DNA of 62,425 nt from Caldithrix abyssi DSM 13497 (lineage in GTDB: Bacteria; Electryoneota; AABM5-125-24; Hatepunaeales; Hatepunaeaceae), in the NCBI GenBank assembly GCA_945865405.1, contig CAMBDS010000014.1, forward strand, positions 1-62,425. The letters are read 5' to 3'. Below, piece after piece: positions 28,458 to 35,976 of the stretch. A program made the translations under genes and the position numbers. The notes under the pieces are model-generated. The model saw only the letters and a list, made by a program, of their open reading frames with translations, did no database searches and had not been told where the DNA came from. How positions within the stretch are numbered: position 1 is the stretch's first letter; the number at the start of each line of letters is the position of its first letter.

Positions 28458-28895
28458 TTATGACATGCCCAAGGTCGTCGAAGGCATGAAATGCATTACA
28501 TAGATGAATAGTGCAATCAACCCCACGGTAACGGCAGTATGCCCAATGGCGAACCAGTTTATTTCTTTCGGATTTTCAGGCTGATCCCACTCGAAATCAA
28601 TGATGATGCCCGATTCATTTACAATAATTATCAATATTTCGGGAGTCGATTCCTCCGAATTTCGCCACGATTTCCCATTGTAACTGAGCTCTACGTTGCG
28701 TGACTCAATGCGAGATTGAAAGTATGTCAATCTTGTTGTTTGATCGGCAAAAGCTTCGACTTTGTCTGGTTCCCTCCATGCTCCAATCAGTTCATCTTTG
28801 CTATGACCAACCCAGAACGATGGAGAATCGGGAGTATCATCGCCAAAGGTCTTGTCGTTCAATAGTAATAAAAAGACAAGAAAAAGGAGTCTCAA
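28458..28895 (-). CDS. Exported/membrane protein, paralogue of its upstream neighbour
   Basis: 145 residues when started at TTG 28895. This codon overlaps the TGA of the upstream gene (TTGA) and follows GGGGAG by 7 nt, so translation is coupled. A much longer open frame upstream lies inside the neighbour and is not credible. A signal-like N-terminus (RLLFLVFLLLL) is followed by SFWVGHSKDELIGAWREPDKV, a beta-rich middle and a C-terminal transmembrane helix (IGHTAVTVGLIALFIYVMHF). The W-x-x-P-D motif recalls SmpA/OmlA-like domains. The function is unknown. Confidence 0.7.
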   Translation of the reverse strand: MRLLFLVFLLLLNDKTFGDDTPDSPSFWVGHSKDELIGAWREPDKVEAFADQTTRLTYFQSRIESRNVELSYNGKSWRNSEESTPEILIIIVNESGIIIDFEWDQPENPKEINWFAIGHTAVTVGLIALFIYVMHFMPSTTLGMS

Positions 28896-29362
28896 TACAT
28901 ACTCCCCGATCCGGAAAATGCCACGCTTATTGCGATTACCAACGCGGCCATCGTCGCCACTATCCCTACTGCAAACCCGCCCCAAAACCAAGCCGCCTTC
29001 GAGACGCCCGGTTCATCATTCAGATATCTAAACTCTTCGATTCGGTTAAATTGATCTGTTTTGAACTGTAAATCTCCCCGAAGAACAAGGCCCCTTTTCC
29101 TCGAAAGCGAATCGTAGGGCCTATCATCGAACAATCCCACCTTTCTGCCCTGCTTGTAGATGAGATATGATCCGCCGCCTTCGATCAATACCGACCTATC
29201 CGGGCTACCCCAGCTTTCAAACAACTCAATGGCCGGTTTGCCAATCCAGAATGATGGAGTTTCAACGCGATCGACTGCCGCTCGGAATTGGCTGAGCGAA
29301 GGGGTTATACTTGATATCGTCATCAACCCCGAAAGTAGCGCTGCCACAATCCGCCTGGACAT
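28892..29362 (-). CDS. Exported/membrane protein, first of a paralogous pair
   Basis: 156 residues from ATG 29362, which begins 1 nt after the TAA of the HD-GYP gene. The signal peptide is RRIVAALLSGLMTISSITPSLS. The conserved block SFWIGKPAIELFESWGSPDRS matches SFWVGHSKDELIGAWREPDKV of the next gene. A C-terminal Gly-rich transmembrane helix (FWGGFAVGIVATMAALVIAIS) is also shared. The pattern of a Trp-Gly-x-Pro-Asp block plus short beta strands recalls BamE/SmpA folds, but this is a weak resemblance. Coupling to an HD-GYP gene hints at a regulated envelope function (inference). Confidence 0.7.
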   Translation of the reverse strand: MSRRIVAALLSGLMTISSITPSLSQFRAAVDRVETPSFWIGKPAIELFESWGSPDRSVLIEGGGSYLIYKQGRKVGLFDDRPYDSLSRKRGLVLRGDLQFKTDQFNRIEEFRYLNDEPGVSKAAWFWGGFAVGIVATMAALVIAISVAFSGSGSMY

Positions 29363-29363
29363 T

Positions 29364-30377
29364 TTACAAATCACCCAACATCTTGACAAATGCTTTATAA
29401 ACACTTTCGTCAAGATCTGTCCCCACCCACTCTTTCATTAGTTGCAACGCCGGAAAGCTCTTCATTGCTGGGCGATAAACTCTACGGGTAGTCAACGCAT
29501 CGTAAATATCGGAACAGGTGATGATCCTGACGTTCAGATCGATCTGTCCACCGACAAGCCCGTGCGGATAACCTTTCCCGTCCAGTTTTTCATGATGGTG
29601 TAAGACCGCGTGAAGGGTATTCTCCGGAATCTCCTTCGTCGAGGCGAGAGCTTTGTATCCGTAATCGGGGTGTTGCTTCATAACCTCAAACTCGTCCGGC
29701 GTTAAAGGTCCCGATTTGTTCGTAATCTTCCAATCGACATAACTTTTGCCTACATCGTGAACGAGCGCGCTCTGCCCAAGATCTACGAGTATTTCTCCTG
29801 GAGGGTACCCCAATCGTGATGCGAGAGCCACCGAGTAAGTCATCACGTTCACTGAATGGGTAAAAGTGTAGTAATCAACTGACGCGAGATCCATAATCAT
29901 CGAGAGCGCACTTGGTGTCGCAATGATGTGCTGAATAGACTTCTCTGAAATTCTTCGGCAGCTCCGTACTGTCTCTGGAATAGCCGGATCCATCATCAAT
30001 TCACGCATGATATGAACAGAAGTGCCGTAGAGAGCCTGAGCCCTTTGCTCATCAGTCGAGCCTGGGTCAGCGAGTGTCTGTAGCAGATTCTCTTCAAAAT
30101 AACGATTCAGATGATGGCTGTCTTCTCGCTTGACGAAAACGAACTTATGACCATTCTCAGTCAATCGCCCTCTCGCCTGCTGGTCAAAAGGTGTATTGGG
30201 GTCGCTGTACTTGATAAACTTTTCTTTATCGACTTTAAGATAAAGCTGGCAGTTTACCAGCGCCCCACGATTGAAATTTTCAAGAGGGATCCCTATGTAT
30301 TGCGGTCTCTCCTCTAACAGCCTCCCTGCCGGCGGCAGGTTGGGGCTAAATTGTGGTTCTTGTTCGCTTGATCTCAT
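29364..30377 (-). CDS. HD-GYP domain cyclic-di-GMP phosphodiesterase
   Basis: A 337-residue cytoplasmic protein. Residues about 1-150 form an N-terminal domain that starts with YIGIPLENFNRGALVNC, similar to N-terminal domains seen before HD-GYP. The catalytic domain follows: HSVNVMTYSVALA, HDVGKSYVDWKI, the HH pair plus GYP signature HHHEKLDGKGYPHGL, and CSDIYDALTTRRVYRPA. All metal-ligand His/Asp positions seem present, so it should hydrolyse c-di-GMP. The ATG overlaps the TGA of the SPOR lipoprotein gene (ATGA). The downstream membrane-protein pair follows almost immediately. A three- to four-gene envelope/signalling operon is likely. Confidence 0.92.
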   Translation of the reverse strand: MRSSEQEPQFSPNLPPAGRLLEERPQYIGIPLENFNRGALVNCQLYLKVDKEKFIKYSDPNTPFDQQARGRLTENGHKFVFVKREDSHHLNRYFEENLLQTLADPGSTDEQRAQALYGTSVHIMRELMMDPAIPETVRSCRRISEKSIQHIIATPSALSMIMDLASVDYYTFTHSVNVMTYSVALASRLGYPPGEILVDLGQSALVHDVGKSYVDWKITNKSGPLTPDEFEVMKQHPDYGYKALASTKEIPENTLHAVLHHHEKLDGKGYPHGLVGGQIDLNVRIITCSDIYDALTTRRVYRPAMKSFPALQLMKEWVGTDLDESVYKAFVKMLGDL

Positions 30378-30901
30378 CTTTGAGCCATTATCGTTGTTCT
30401 AACTACCCAGGCTTCGGAAAATCCCAGTTGTTTCAATCTGTTGCAATCTTGCATCGCCTGGTCTCGATCCGAAAAATTTCCTACACGCACTTTATATTGA
30501 GGTGCTTCGTAGTTTAAATATACTGATAAACCACTCCGATTCAGCGCGTCGCCTTCGACCCGTTTCGCTTGCAGTTTATCTCGTCCGGCAAATAGCTGAA
30601 TGCGATAACCTTCGATCGACCTGAATGTCAGTTCCTTTGTCGAATCATATCCATCATCGATCCAAATTGGAAGTGTCAGTGGATTCGCAACAATTTCTGG
30701 TGAAGGTGCATAAAAAATAGGTCCTTCTATATGCAGATTCGGCACTCCAGACACTTGAACTGGTGGGTACTTCAGCAAAGAATCGCCTGCCTCGACGCCT
30801 TGATACTTCTGACCATCCTTGGCAATCGCTTCGACCTGATTTGTTGCGCAACCAGCTAAAGCCATTGTAAACCAGCAGGTTATGTTGAAAATCTTCCTCA
30901 G
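30374..30901 (-). CDS. SPOR-domain lipoprotein with a non-ATG start
   Basis: The lipobox LAGC lies only five residues after the first ATG (30865), too close for a signal peptide. Reading the same frame upstream gives LRKIFNITCWFTMALAGC, a proper lipoprotein signal. It starts at CTG 30901 (AAGAG about 6 nt upstream); ATT 30892 is another option. The C-terminal 75 residues (YRIQLFAGRDKLQAKRVEG...YKVRVGNFSDRDQA...GFSEAWVV) form a SPOR domain, which binds denuded peptidoglycan. The protein is probably outer-membrane anchored. It is the first gene of the operon with HD-GYP and is divergent from livK. Confidence 0.8.
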   Translation of the reverse strand: MRKIFNITCWFTMALAGCATNQVEAIAKDGQKYQGVEAGDSLLKYPPVQVSGVPNLHIEGPIFYAPSPEIVANPLTLPIWIDDGYDSTKELTFRSIEGYRIQLFAGRDKLQAKRVEGDALNRSGLSVYLNYEAPQYKVRVGNFSDRDQAMQDCNRLKQLGFSEAWVVRTTIMAQR

Positions 30902-31235
30902 TTTGTTCTCTTTTCTACCAGTTTGCTATAGCTCAGATCTGTCTGTCACTGAACCTCCGACCCTATTTGCAGATTCTAAATATAAAGTGCTTAAACGAAA
31001 GTATCAAGGATAAGTGATAAAATCAACAACAAACAACTACTACGATGCTTCTGAGGTCTTTCCATACTTGCCGTTAACCACTTTGTATCTTAGATTGTAT
31101 GATGAATGGTGCGCGGCTGGAGTTCCAGTCTCCAGCTACACCGCCAAGCCTTCCGCTATCCTCTTTCCGACCAACTTCAGTAAGGCGAAACGGGTAATGA
31201 CTGCTTCAAAAATTCTTCCAATCACCGAGGTCATC
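30902..31235. other. Divergent intergenic region upstream of livK
   Basis: About 330 bp separate the SPOR lipoprotein and livK. It must carry divergent promoters. The plus-strand frame of livK is open back to ATG 31014, but the preceding 74 residues lack conservation and would bury the lipoprotein signal, so they are treated as non-coding. No convincing promoter or riboswitch was seen. Confidence 0.5.
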
Positions 31236-32387
31236 ATGAAACCAGGAAGTTGGTCTCTCCTCCTTGCAAATTTAGTGCTTTGCACCACGCTTTTTCTTGG
31301 CTGTTCAGGCAAAAGTGGTACACAATCCATCAAAATCGCCGCCGCTGGCCCAATGACTGGTGAATTAGCTAAAATGGGTGAAGACGTCTCACAGGGTGTT
31401 CAGCTTGCCGTCGATCAATGGAACGCCAAAGGTGGAGTCAACGGTAAAAAGATCGAACTGATGATCGAAGATGACCGCGCCGACCCAAAGGATGCTGTCT
31501 CTGTCGCTTCCAAAATCGTCTCGCAAGGTGCCGTCGCAGTCATCGGACACTACAACTCTTCATGCACTATCCCAGCCTCAAACCTCTATCACGAGGCTGG
31601 CATCGTCATGATAACCCCCGCCTCGACCAACCCGATGGTGACCGAGAGAGGCTACCGCGAAGTCTTCCGAACCTGCGGACGTGACGACCAGCAAGGCAAA
31701 GTTCAGGCTGACTACGCCGCGCAAGTCCTTCAAACTGCCAAAGTCGCTATCCTCCATGACAAGACTACCTACGGGCAAGGGCTATCCGAAGAGTTCAAGA
31801 AGAACCTCCCCCCTACCGTCCAGGTCGTCATCGAAGAAGGCATCACGCGCGGCGACAAAGACTTCAGCGCTGTCCTGACCAAGGTTAAGGAATCTGCCCC
31901 CGACCTTCTGATGTTCGGCGGAATGTATAGCGAAGGCGGCCTACTCGTCAAGCAGATGAAAGATCTCGGTCTCACCTGCCGCTTCATTTCAGGTGACGGA
32001 GTCTTTGACCCGGAATTCATCCGCATCGCTGGCGACGCCGCTGAAGCCGCCTACCTTAGTTACGCGCCATCAGCCGAAAGTATCCCGACAGCTCAACAAT
32101 TCTTGAAGGCATATACTGCTCGCTGGCCAGAAGTAGGGCCCTATTCGGTCTTCGGCTACGACGCCGCCAATATAATACTTGCCGCAATAGACGCCACAAA
32201 ATCGACCGAAGGTTTCAAAGTCGCCGATTTCATTCACCACACCAAGTTCGACGCCGCAACTGGCCCTGTCATGTTCGACGCCAAAGGCGACCCGACCAGC
32301 TCGCCCTACGTCATGTGGCGCGTCATCGGCGGCAAATTAACCCCACCCGAAGCGCCGGTGAAAGCTGTGCATGTCGAGACGCATTGA
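31236..32387 (+). CDS. livK: Branched-chain amino acid ABC transporter substrate-binding lipoprotein
   Basis: 383 residues from ATG 31236 (GAGG 5 nt upstream). This start puts the lipoprotein signal (SLLLANLVLCTTLFLGC) at the N-terminus. The mature protein is a periplasmic-binding fold type I: IKIAAAGPMTGELAKMG, GVQLAVDQWNAKGGVNGKKIEL, AVIGHYNSSCTIPAS and FGYDAANIILAAIDA. It captures amino acids for the LivHMGF importer. Being lipid-anchored it may sit on the membrane. It is followed by a two-gene nucleotidyltransferase module before livH. The exact substrate (Leu/Ile/Val or another amino acid) cannot be read from sequence. Confidence 0.93.
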   Translation: MKPGSWSLLLANLVLCTTLFLGCSGKSGTQSIKIAAAGPMTGELAKMGEDVSQGVQLAVDQWNAKGGVNGKKIELMIEDDRADPKDAVSVASKIVSQGAVAVIGHYNSSCTIPASNLYHEAGIVMITPASTNPMVTERGYREVFRTCGRDDQQGKVQADYAAQVLQTAKVAILHDKTTYGQGLSEEFKKNLPPTVQVVIEEGITRGDKDFSAVLTKVKESAPDLLMFGGMYSEGGLLVKQMKDLGLTCRFISGDGVFDPEFIRIAGDAAEAAYLSYAPSAESIPTAQQFLKAYTARWPEVGPYSVFGYDAANIILAAIDATKSTEGFKVADFIHHTKFDAATGPVMFDAKGDPTSSPYVMWRVIGGKLTPPEAPVKAVHVETH

Positions 32388-32653
32388 TGGGTGCTGAGAA
32401 GACGAGTTTAGAGCCAGTTAGTGGAGAGAATGATGCAGTTGATGAATATATCTCCAATATACGCGTTGATCGTACTGTCTTTGGAGTTTCTACTTTCGAA
32501 GAATTGGCAATCGAGAGAAAGAATTTTTGGCTAAATTTGAGTCCGCAAGAAAGGTTGTTTCATCTGGAAGTACTAAGGAGAATGAACCTTGGATACAGGA
32601 GTACCGAACGACTTCAAAGATCTATTTCGTTTGTTAAATGCCCATGGAGTTAA
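32387..32653 (+). CDS. Small partner protein of a nucleotidyltransferase module
   Basis: 88 residues from ATG 32387, which overlaps the livK TGA (TGATG). The sequence is acidic and helical with LSPQERLFHLEVLRRMNLG near the C-terminus. Short proteins with this LSPxERLxxLxxLR motif commonly precede DUF6036-like nucleotidyltransferases. Its end overlaps the next gene by about 65 bp in another frame. It is probably the antitoxin/partner half of a two-gene module; the exact role is not established. Confidence 0.65.
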   Translation: MGAEKTSLEPVSGENDAVDEYISNIRVDRTVFGVSTFEELAIERKNFWLNLSPQERLFHLEVLRRMNLGYRSTERLQRSISFVKCPWS

Positions 32654-33041
32654 GTATCTGGTAGTTGGTGGTTACGCGGTAAACTATTACGGTTATAACC
32701 GTTTCACACAAGATCTTGACGTCTGGGTTGAATCTACTCTCGAGAATGGTGAGAAGTTTGTTACGGCAATGCGGGAGTTCGGAAGTAATGACCCTGACCT
32801 AAAACCTTCGAGTCTAACTGTCTTCGATAAGATCATTCGCATGGGAGTCTCTCCTTACGTGTTGGAATTCTTTACTCACATTCCTGGCGTCGATTTCGAA
32901 GTGTGTTATCAGGATCGATCAATTGCAGACTGGGGAGATGTTGAAGTTTCAATGATTTCGCTTAACAACCTTAAAGCAAGTAAGCGAACAACTGGAAGAC
33001 ACAAGGATCTCGACGATTTAGAAAACTTGCCACCGTTGTAA
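32589..33041 (+). CDS. Nucleotidyltransferase (DUF6036/AbiEii-like)
   Basis: 150 residues from TTG 32589, with AAGGAG 7 nt upstream. The N-terminus DFKDLFRLLNAHGVKYLVVGGYAVNYYGY and then FTQDLDVWVES give the minimal nucleotidyltransferase motif (GGxA and DxD, here D-L-D). The C-terminus (DLEVSMISLNNLKASKRTTGRHKDLDDLENLPP in outline) matches the RxKDxxDLE ending of this family. Such enzymes often act as toxins, transferring nucleotides to RNA or protein. The TAA is directly followed by the livH ATG, so the module is embedded within the liv operon. Confidence 0.82.
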   Translation: MDTGVPNDFKDLFRLLNAHGVKYLVVGGYAVNYYGYNRFTQDLDVWVESTLENGEKFVTAMREFGSNDPDLKPSSLTVFDKIIRMGVSPYVLEFFTHIPGVDFEVCYQDRSIADWGDVEVSMISLNNLKASKRTTGRHKDLDDLENLPPL

Positions 33042-33944
33042 ATGTTCCTCCAACAACTAATTAACGGCCTCACCCTCGGCTGTGTCTATGCGCTGATCGC
33101 GCTCGGCTACACGATGGTTTACGGCATCCTCGAGCTGATCAACTTCGCTCACGGCGAGATCTACATGATCGGAGCCTACCTCGGCGTGATCGGCCTTGCG
33201 CTCGCTCAGGCATACGGCATGGGTGGCGTCAGCCCTGTCTTCCTTGTCATCCTGATTCTCTTATTCGCCGTTATCCTGACCTCTCTTTGGGGGATCTCTG
33301 TTGAGCGGTTCGCATACCGCCCGTTACGCCATGCCGGAAGGCTTTCGCCCCTTATTTCCGCCCTCGGCATGTCGATAGTCCTGCAGAACTTCGTCATGCT
33401 GACCCAAGGCACACGCGAAAAGGTTTTTCCCGATCTCTTCGGCTCGGTCGCGTTTACCCTTGGCACGGCACGGATATCGTCCTCGCAGATTTTCATTTTT
33501 GTTACATCGCTAACAGTGATGGCAGGGCTGACCTTCCTCGTTCAAAAGACCAAAATCGGAGCAGCAATGCGAGCCACTGCCCAAGACCGTGTCATGGCAC
33601 AGCTTTGCGGCATTAATGTCGATCACGTCATCAGCCTGACGTTCGCCATCGGTTCGGGGTTGGCAGGCGTCGCAGGAGTTCTTGTCGCCTCGTATTACGG
33701 CATGATCAACTTCTACATCGGCTATCAGGCGGGCTTAAAGGCATTCACTGCCGCCGTCCTTGGCGGTATCGGCAACATCCCCGGAGCAATGCTTGGCGGG
33801 CTGATACTTGGGTTGGTTGAGTCGTTCGGAGCAGGCTACATCTCAAGCGAATACAAAGACGTTTACGCTTTCCTGATCCTGATCGTCTTCCTCATCTTCA
33901 GACCGGGCGGCCTTCTTGGCGAGCGAGTCGTTGAGAAGGTATAG
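33042..33944 (+). CDS. livH: Branched-chain amino acid ABC transporter permease LivH
   Basis: A 300-residue inner-membrane permease with about eight transmembrane helices. Typical LivH segments are QQLINGLTLGCVYALIALG, MVYGILELINFAHGEIYM, RPLRHAGRLSPLISALG and the end RPGGLLGERVVEKV. It pairs with LivM to form the transport channel. It begins immediately after the nucleotidyltransferase stop codon and so lacks its own leader. It is separated from livM by a hairpin cluster and a secreted-protein gene. Confidence 0.95.
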   Translation: MFLQQLINGLTLGCVYALIALGYTMVYGILELINFAHGEIYMIGAYLGVIGLALAQAYGMGGVSPVFLVILILLFAVILTSLWGISVERFAYRPLRHAGRLSPLISALGMSIVLQNFVMLTQGTREKVFPDLFGSVAFTLGTARISSSQIFIFVTSLTVMAGLTFLVQKTKIGAAMRATAQDRVMAQLCGINVDHVISLTFAIGSGLAGVAGVLVASYYGMINFYIGYQAGLKAFTAAVLGGIGNIPGAMLGGLILGLVESFGAGYISSEYKDVYAFLILIVFLIFRPGGLLGERVVEKV

Positions 33945-35814
33945 CCGTACGACAGGCGTCTCCGCCTGTCTGTTACCCCCGTACGGGCGAACCTTGCGTT
34001 CGCCCTTCCCGGTAGGACGGGTCTCCGAACCCGTCCGCAGTACAATAGGCATCCCTGTTTGTCTCCTCATCATCCCAACGAAAGTTGGGATCCAGTGGGG
34101 CAGGACGTCCCGGACTGCCCGTACGACAGGCGTCACTGCCTGTCTATTTGCACTACTTTTGACGGCAAGGGCGGGATGGGCCTTCGATCCGCCGACGATT
34201 ATCAGGCATTTGACGGCCTCACAGCCGTCGGTCGATGATTTCGCCACAGACTTCGTCTGCGTCGGTGATCAGAACGGCGACGGATTCGATGATCTGCTCG
34301 TTAATCATGGGACTTGGGATACCGGTTACGGTGACCAACCGTTCTCGAATCGGATCGAGCTCTACTACGGTGGTCGCCAGATGGACGACCAACCCGATTT
34401 CGTCATCGAGGGCGGACGAACCGGACCCATCCATTTTGGCTATCATGTCAACTTTCTTGGACGATTAACTGACTCAGAGAATCCTTGGTGGGCAGTTCAG
34501 ATTATTGACGAAACAGAAGTCAATGAAGAGATCGGTCAAGTGCTTATCTATGAAGCAGGTAATGCACTGGACAATGATCCAGAATTCGTTCTTCGGTCGG
34601 ATGTTGACGGAGGGCTTATGATCGGTTTAGGGCGAAGAAGTAAACCTTTTGATGTAAATGGCGATAACTTCTCTGATCTTATAGCTATGAGAGCATTCGA
34701 CCCGCAAGTCGATGAGGATAAAAGCTCACTACAAATTTACTTTGGTGGAAATGAATTTGATACAATCCCGGATGTGAGTTTTGTCTTAAACTCACGAACA
34801 TCAGCTCAGAGCAGATTTGGTCAATGCAATGCCTCTGTCGGCTACGATGTGAATGCTGATGGGCATGACGATGTATTGTTTCGATATGGTGATAGCAGAA
34901 CCGACCCACGCAAACTGACATACGCTCTTTTCCTTGGCGGCGATCCGATGGATACAACCGCAATCTGGGAGTTTTACGAAGATCGCTTTCAAGACACGGC
35001 AATGACCGCTGGTTTTGCGATGGTGCCCGACGTCAATGGCGATGGATATGATGACTGGGTGATTCATTACCTAGTCGATGATGAACACCATGATCCGACC
35101 TTTAGGCAAGGTTACTATCTCTTTTACGGAGGCAGAAATCCTGATCGCGATCCAGACATTAGGTTGGAAGGAGCGCCTGCCGCATGGGGAGGGGGAGGAG
35201 AGGTTGTCGGAGGTGACATCAATGATGATGGATTTGGGGATATAATTGGGACAAATCCTTACGGATATTCAGCAAATGGATCTATTCGGATTTTTTTTGG
35301 TTCACGATGGTTTTCAGACCGCGCCTCGATAAGCGTGAACTGCTTATCACAATACGGTGAACCGGCGAACGGTCTTGGCGAGTTTGTTGGGGCCATAGGC
35401 AACTACAGCGGAGATGAGACTCTCGATTTTGTTACTACCCACCACGGCGGAAGACCAAACTCGGGTGATGCTCAAGCTTATATCTTAGCTGGTCAAAGAG
35501 ATTGGCGAGTCGAAGTCTCACCGGAGGTTACAACTCCGAAAAGTTACAAACTGTCGCTTTCGGCAACTCCGAATCCTTTCAATAATAGTATTCGAATTGA
35601 ATATTCAGTTTCGGAGATGTCAGATATCAAGCTTGAGATATTCGATGTTTCAGGTCGTCAAGTTGCGATTTTGGACGAGGCAATGCGTGGCCCCAAGTCC
35701 ACTGCATTAGAATGGCGTTCCGAAAATTCCGGTGTTTTTCTCGTTGTTTTGAGTTCTACAAATCCTAATTCAGAACCGAAAAAAATCGTTCGAAAACTTG
35801 TTTGTATTCGATAG
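33916..35814 (+). CDS. Secreted FG-GAP repeat protein with T9SS-type C-terminal domain, N-terminus made of hairpin repeats
   Basis: The clear protein body starts near 34180 (FDPPTIIRHL). It contains FG-GAP/VCBS beta-propeller repeats with Ca-binding loops (DQNGDGFDD, DVNGDGYDD, DINDDGFGD) and ends in a TPNPFNNSIRIEYS FlgD-like/T9SS domain. The frame is open upstream through the whole hairpin cluster to TTG 33916 inside livH. The signal-like stretch TTGVTACLFALLLTARAGWA is itself translated from hairpin DNA (34123-34182). No ATG or GTG lies in this upstream part; TTG 33916 and 33931 are the only usual-type starts. The true start is unresolved, or the original 5' end was replaced. Confidence 0.7.
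   Translation: MASESLRRYSRTTGVSACLLPPYGRTLRSPFPVGRVSEPVRSTIGIPVCLLIIPTKVGIQWGRTSRTARTTGVTACLFALLLTARAGWAFDPPTIIRHLTASQPSVDDFATDFVCVGDQNGDGFDDLLVNHGTWDTGYGDQPFSNRIELYYGGRQMDDQPDFVIEGGRTGPIHFGYHVNFLGRLTDSENPWWAVQIIDETEVNEEIGQVLIYEAGNALDNDPEFVLRSDVDGGLMIGLGRRSKPFDVNGDNFSDLIAMRAFDPQVDEDKSSLQIYFGGNEFDTIPDVSFVLNSRTSAQSRFGQCNASVGYDVNADGHDDVLFRYGDSRTDPRKLTYALFLGGDPMDTTAIWEFYEDRFQDTAMTAGFAMVPDVNGDGYDDWVIHYLVDDEHHDPTFRQGYYLFYGGRNPDRDPDIRLEGAPAAWGGGGEVVGGDINDDGFGDIIGTNPYGYSANGSIRIFFGSRWFSDRASISVNCLSQYGEPANGLGEFVGAIGNYSGDETLDFVTTHHGGRPNSGDAQAYILAGQRDWRVEVSPEVTTPKSYKLSLSATPNPFNNSIRIEYSVSEMSDIKLEIFDVSGRQVAILDEAMRGPKSTALEWRSENSGVFLVVLSSTNPNSEPKKIVRKLVCIR
33951..34144. repeat. Cluster of short perfect hairpins
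   Basis: At least five perfect stem-loops are packed into 194 bp: GACAGGCG/CGCCTGTC (33951-33970), GGGCGAAC/GTTCGCCC (33985-34005), GGACGGGT/ACCCGTCC (34015-34036), ATCCCAAC/GTTGGGAT (34072-34091) and GACAGGC/GCCTGTC (34125-34144). The last repeats the arms of the first, and both follow CGTAC. Loops are 4-6 nt. This resembles a REP-like or compound hairpin element. It falls between livH and livM. Confidence 0.85.
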
Positions 35815-35822
35815 TCGCTTTC

Positions 35823-35899
35823 TGGACAACCAGCCCAAACCATTTGTGACTGATATGTAGCGCGAGTCACATATCGATCACGCCCGGAGCCTTTGTCCA
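35823..35899. repeat. Nested inverted repeats between the FG-GAP gene and livM
   Basis: An outer pair TGGACAA (35823-35829) / TTGTCCA (35893-35899) encloses an imperfect 13-bp pair GTGACTGATATGT (35846-35858) / ACATATCGATCAC (35869-35881). It could fold as a branched RNA hairpin or terminate the upstream gene. There is no T-run directly after it. The role is unknown. The rest of the 160-bp gap shows nothing. Confidence 0.35.
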
Positions 35900-35976
35900 A
35901 TAAGACTTTCCAGCCCTCTGTGACGCAGTGATCGATTTTTGACTATACCGTATTAACTAACAGAAAGATTCTATAA

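Noticed and set aside
31014..31235. N-terminal extension of livK from ATG 31014
   Set aside because: Would place 74 unconserved residues before a good lipoprotein signal that has its own ATG and GAGG at 31226-31238.
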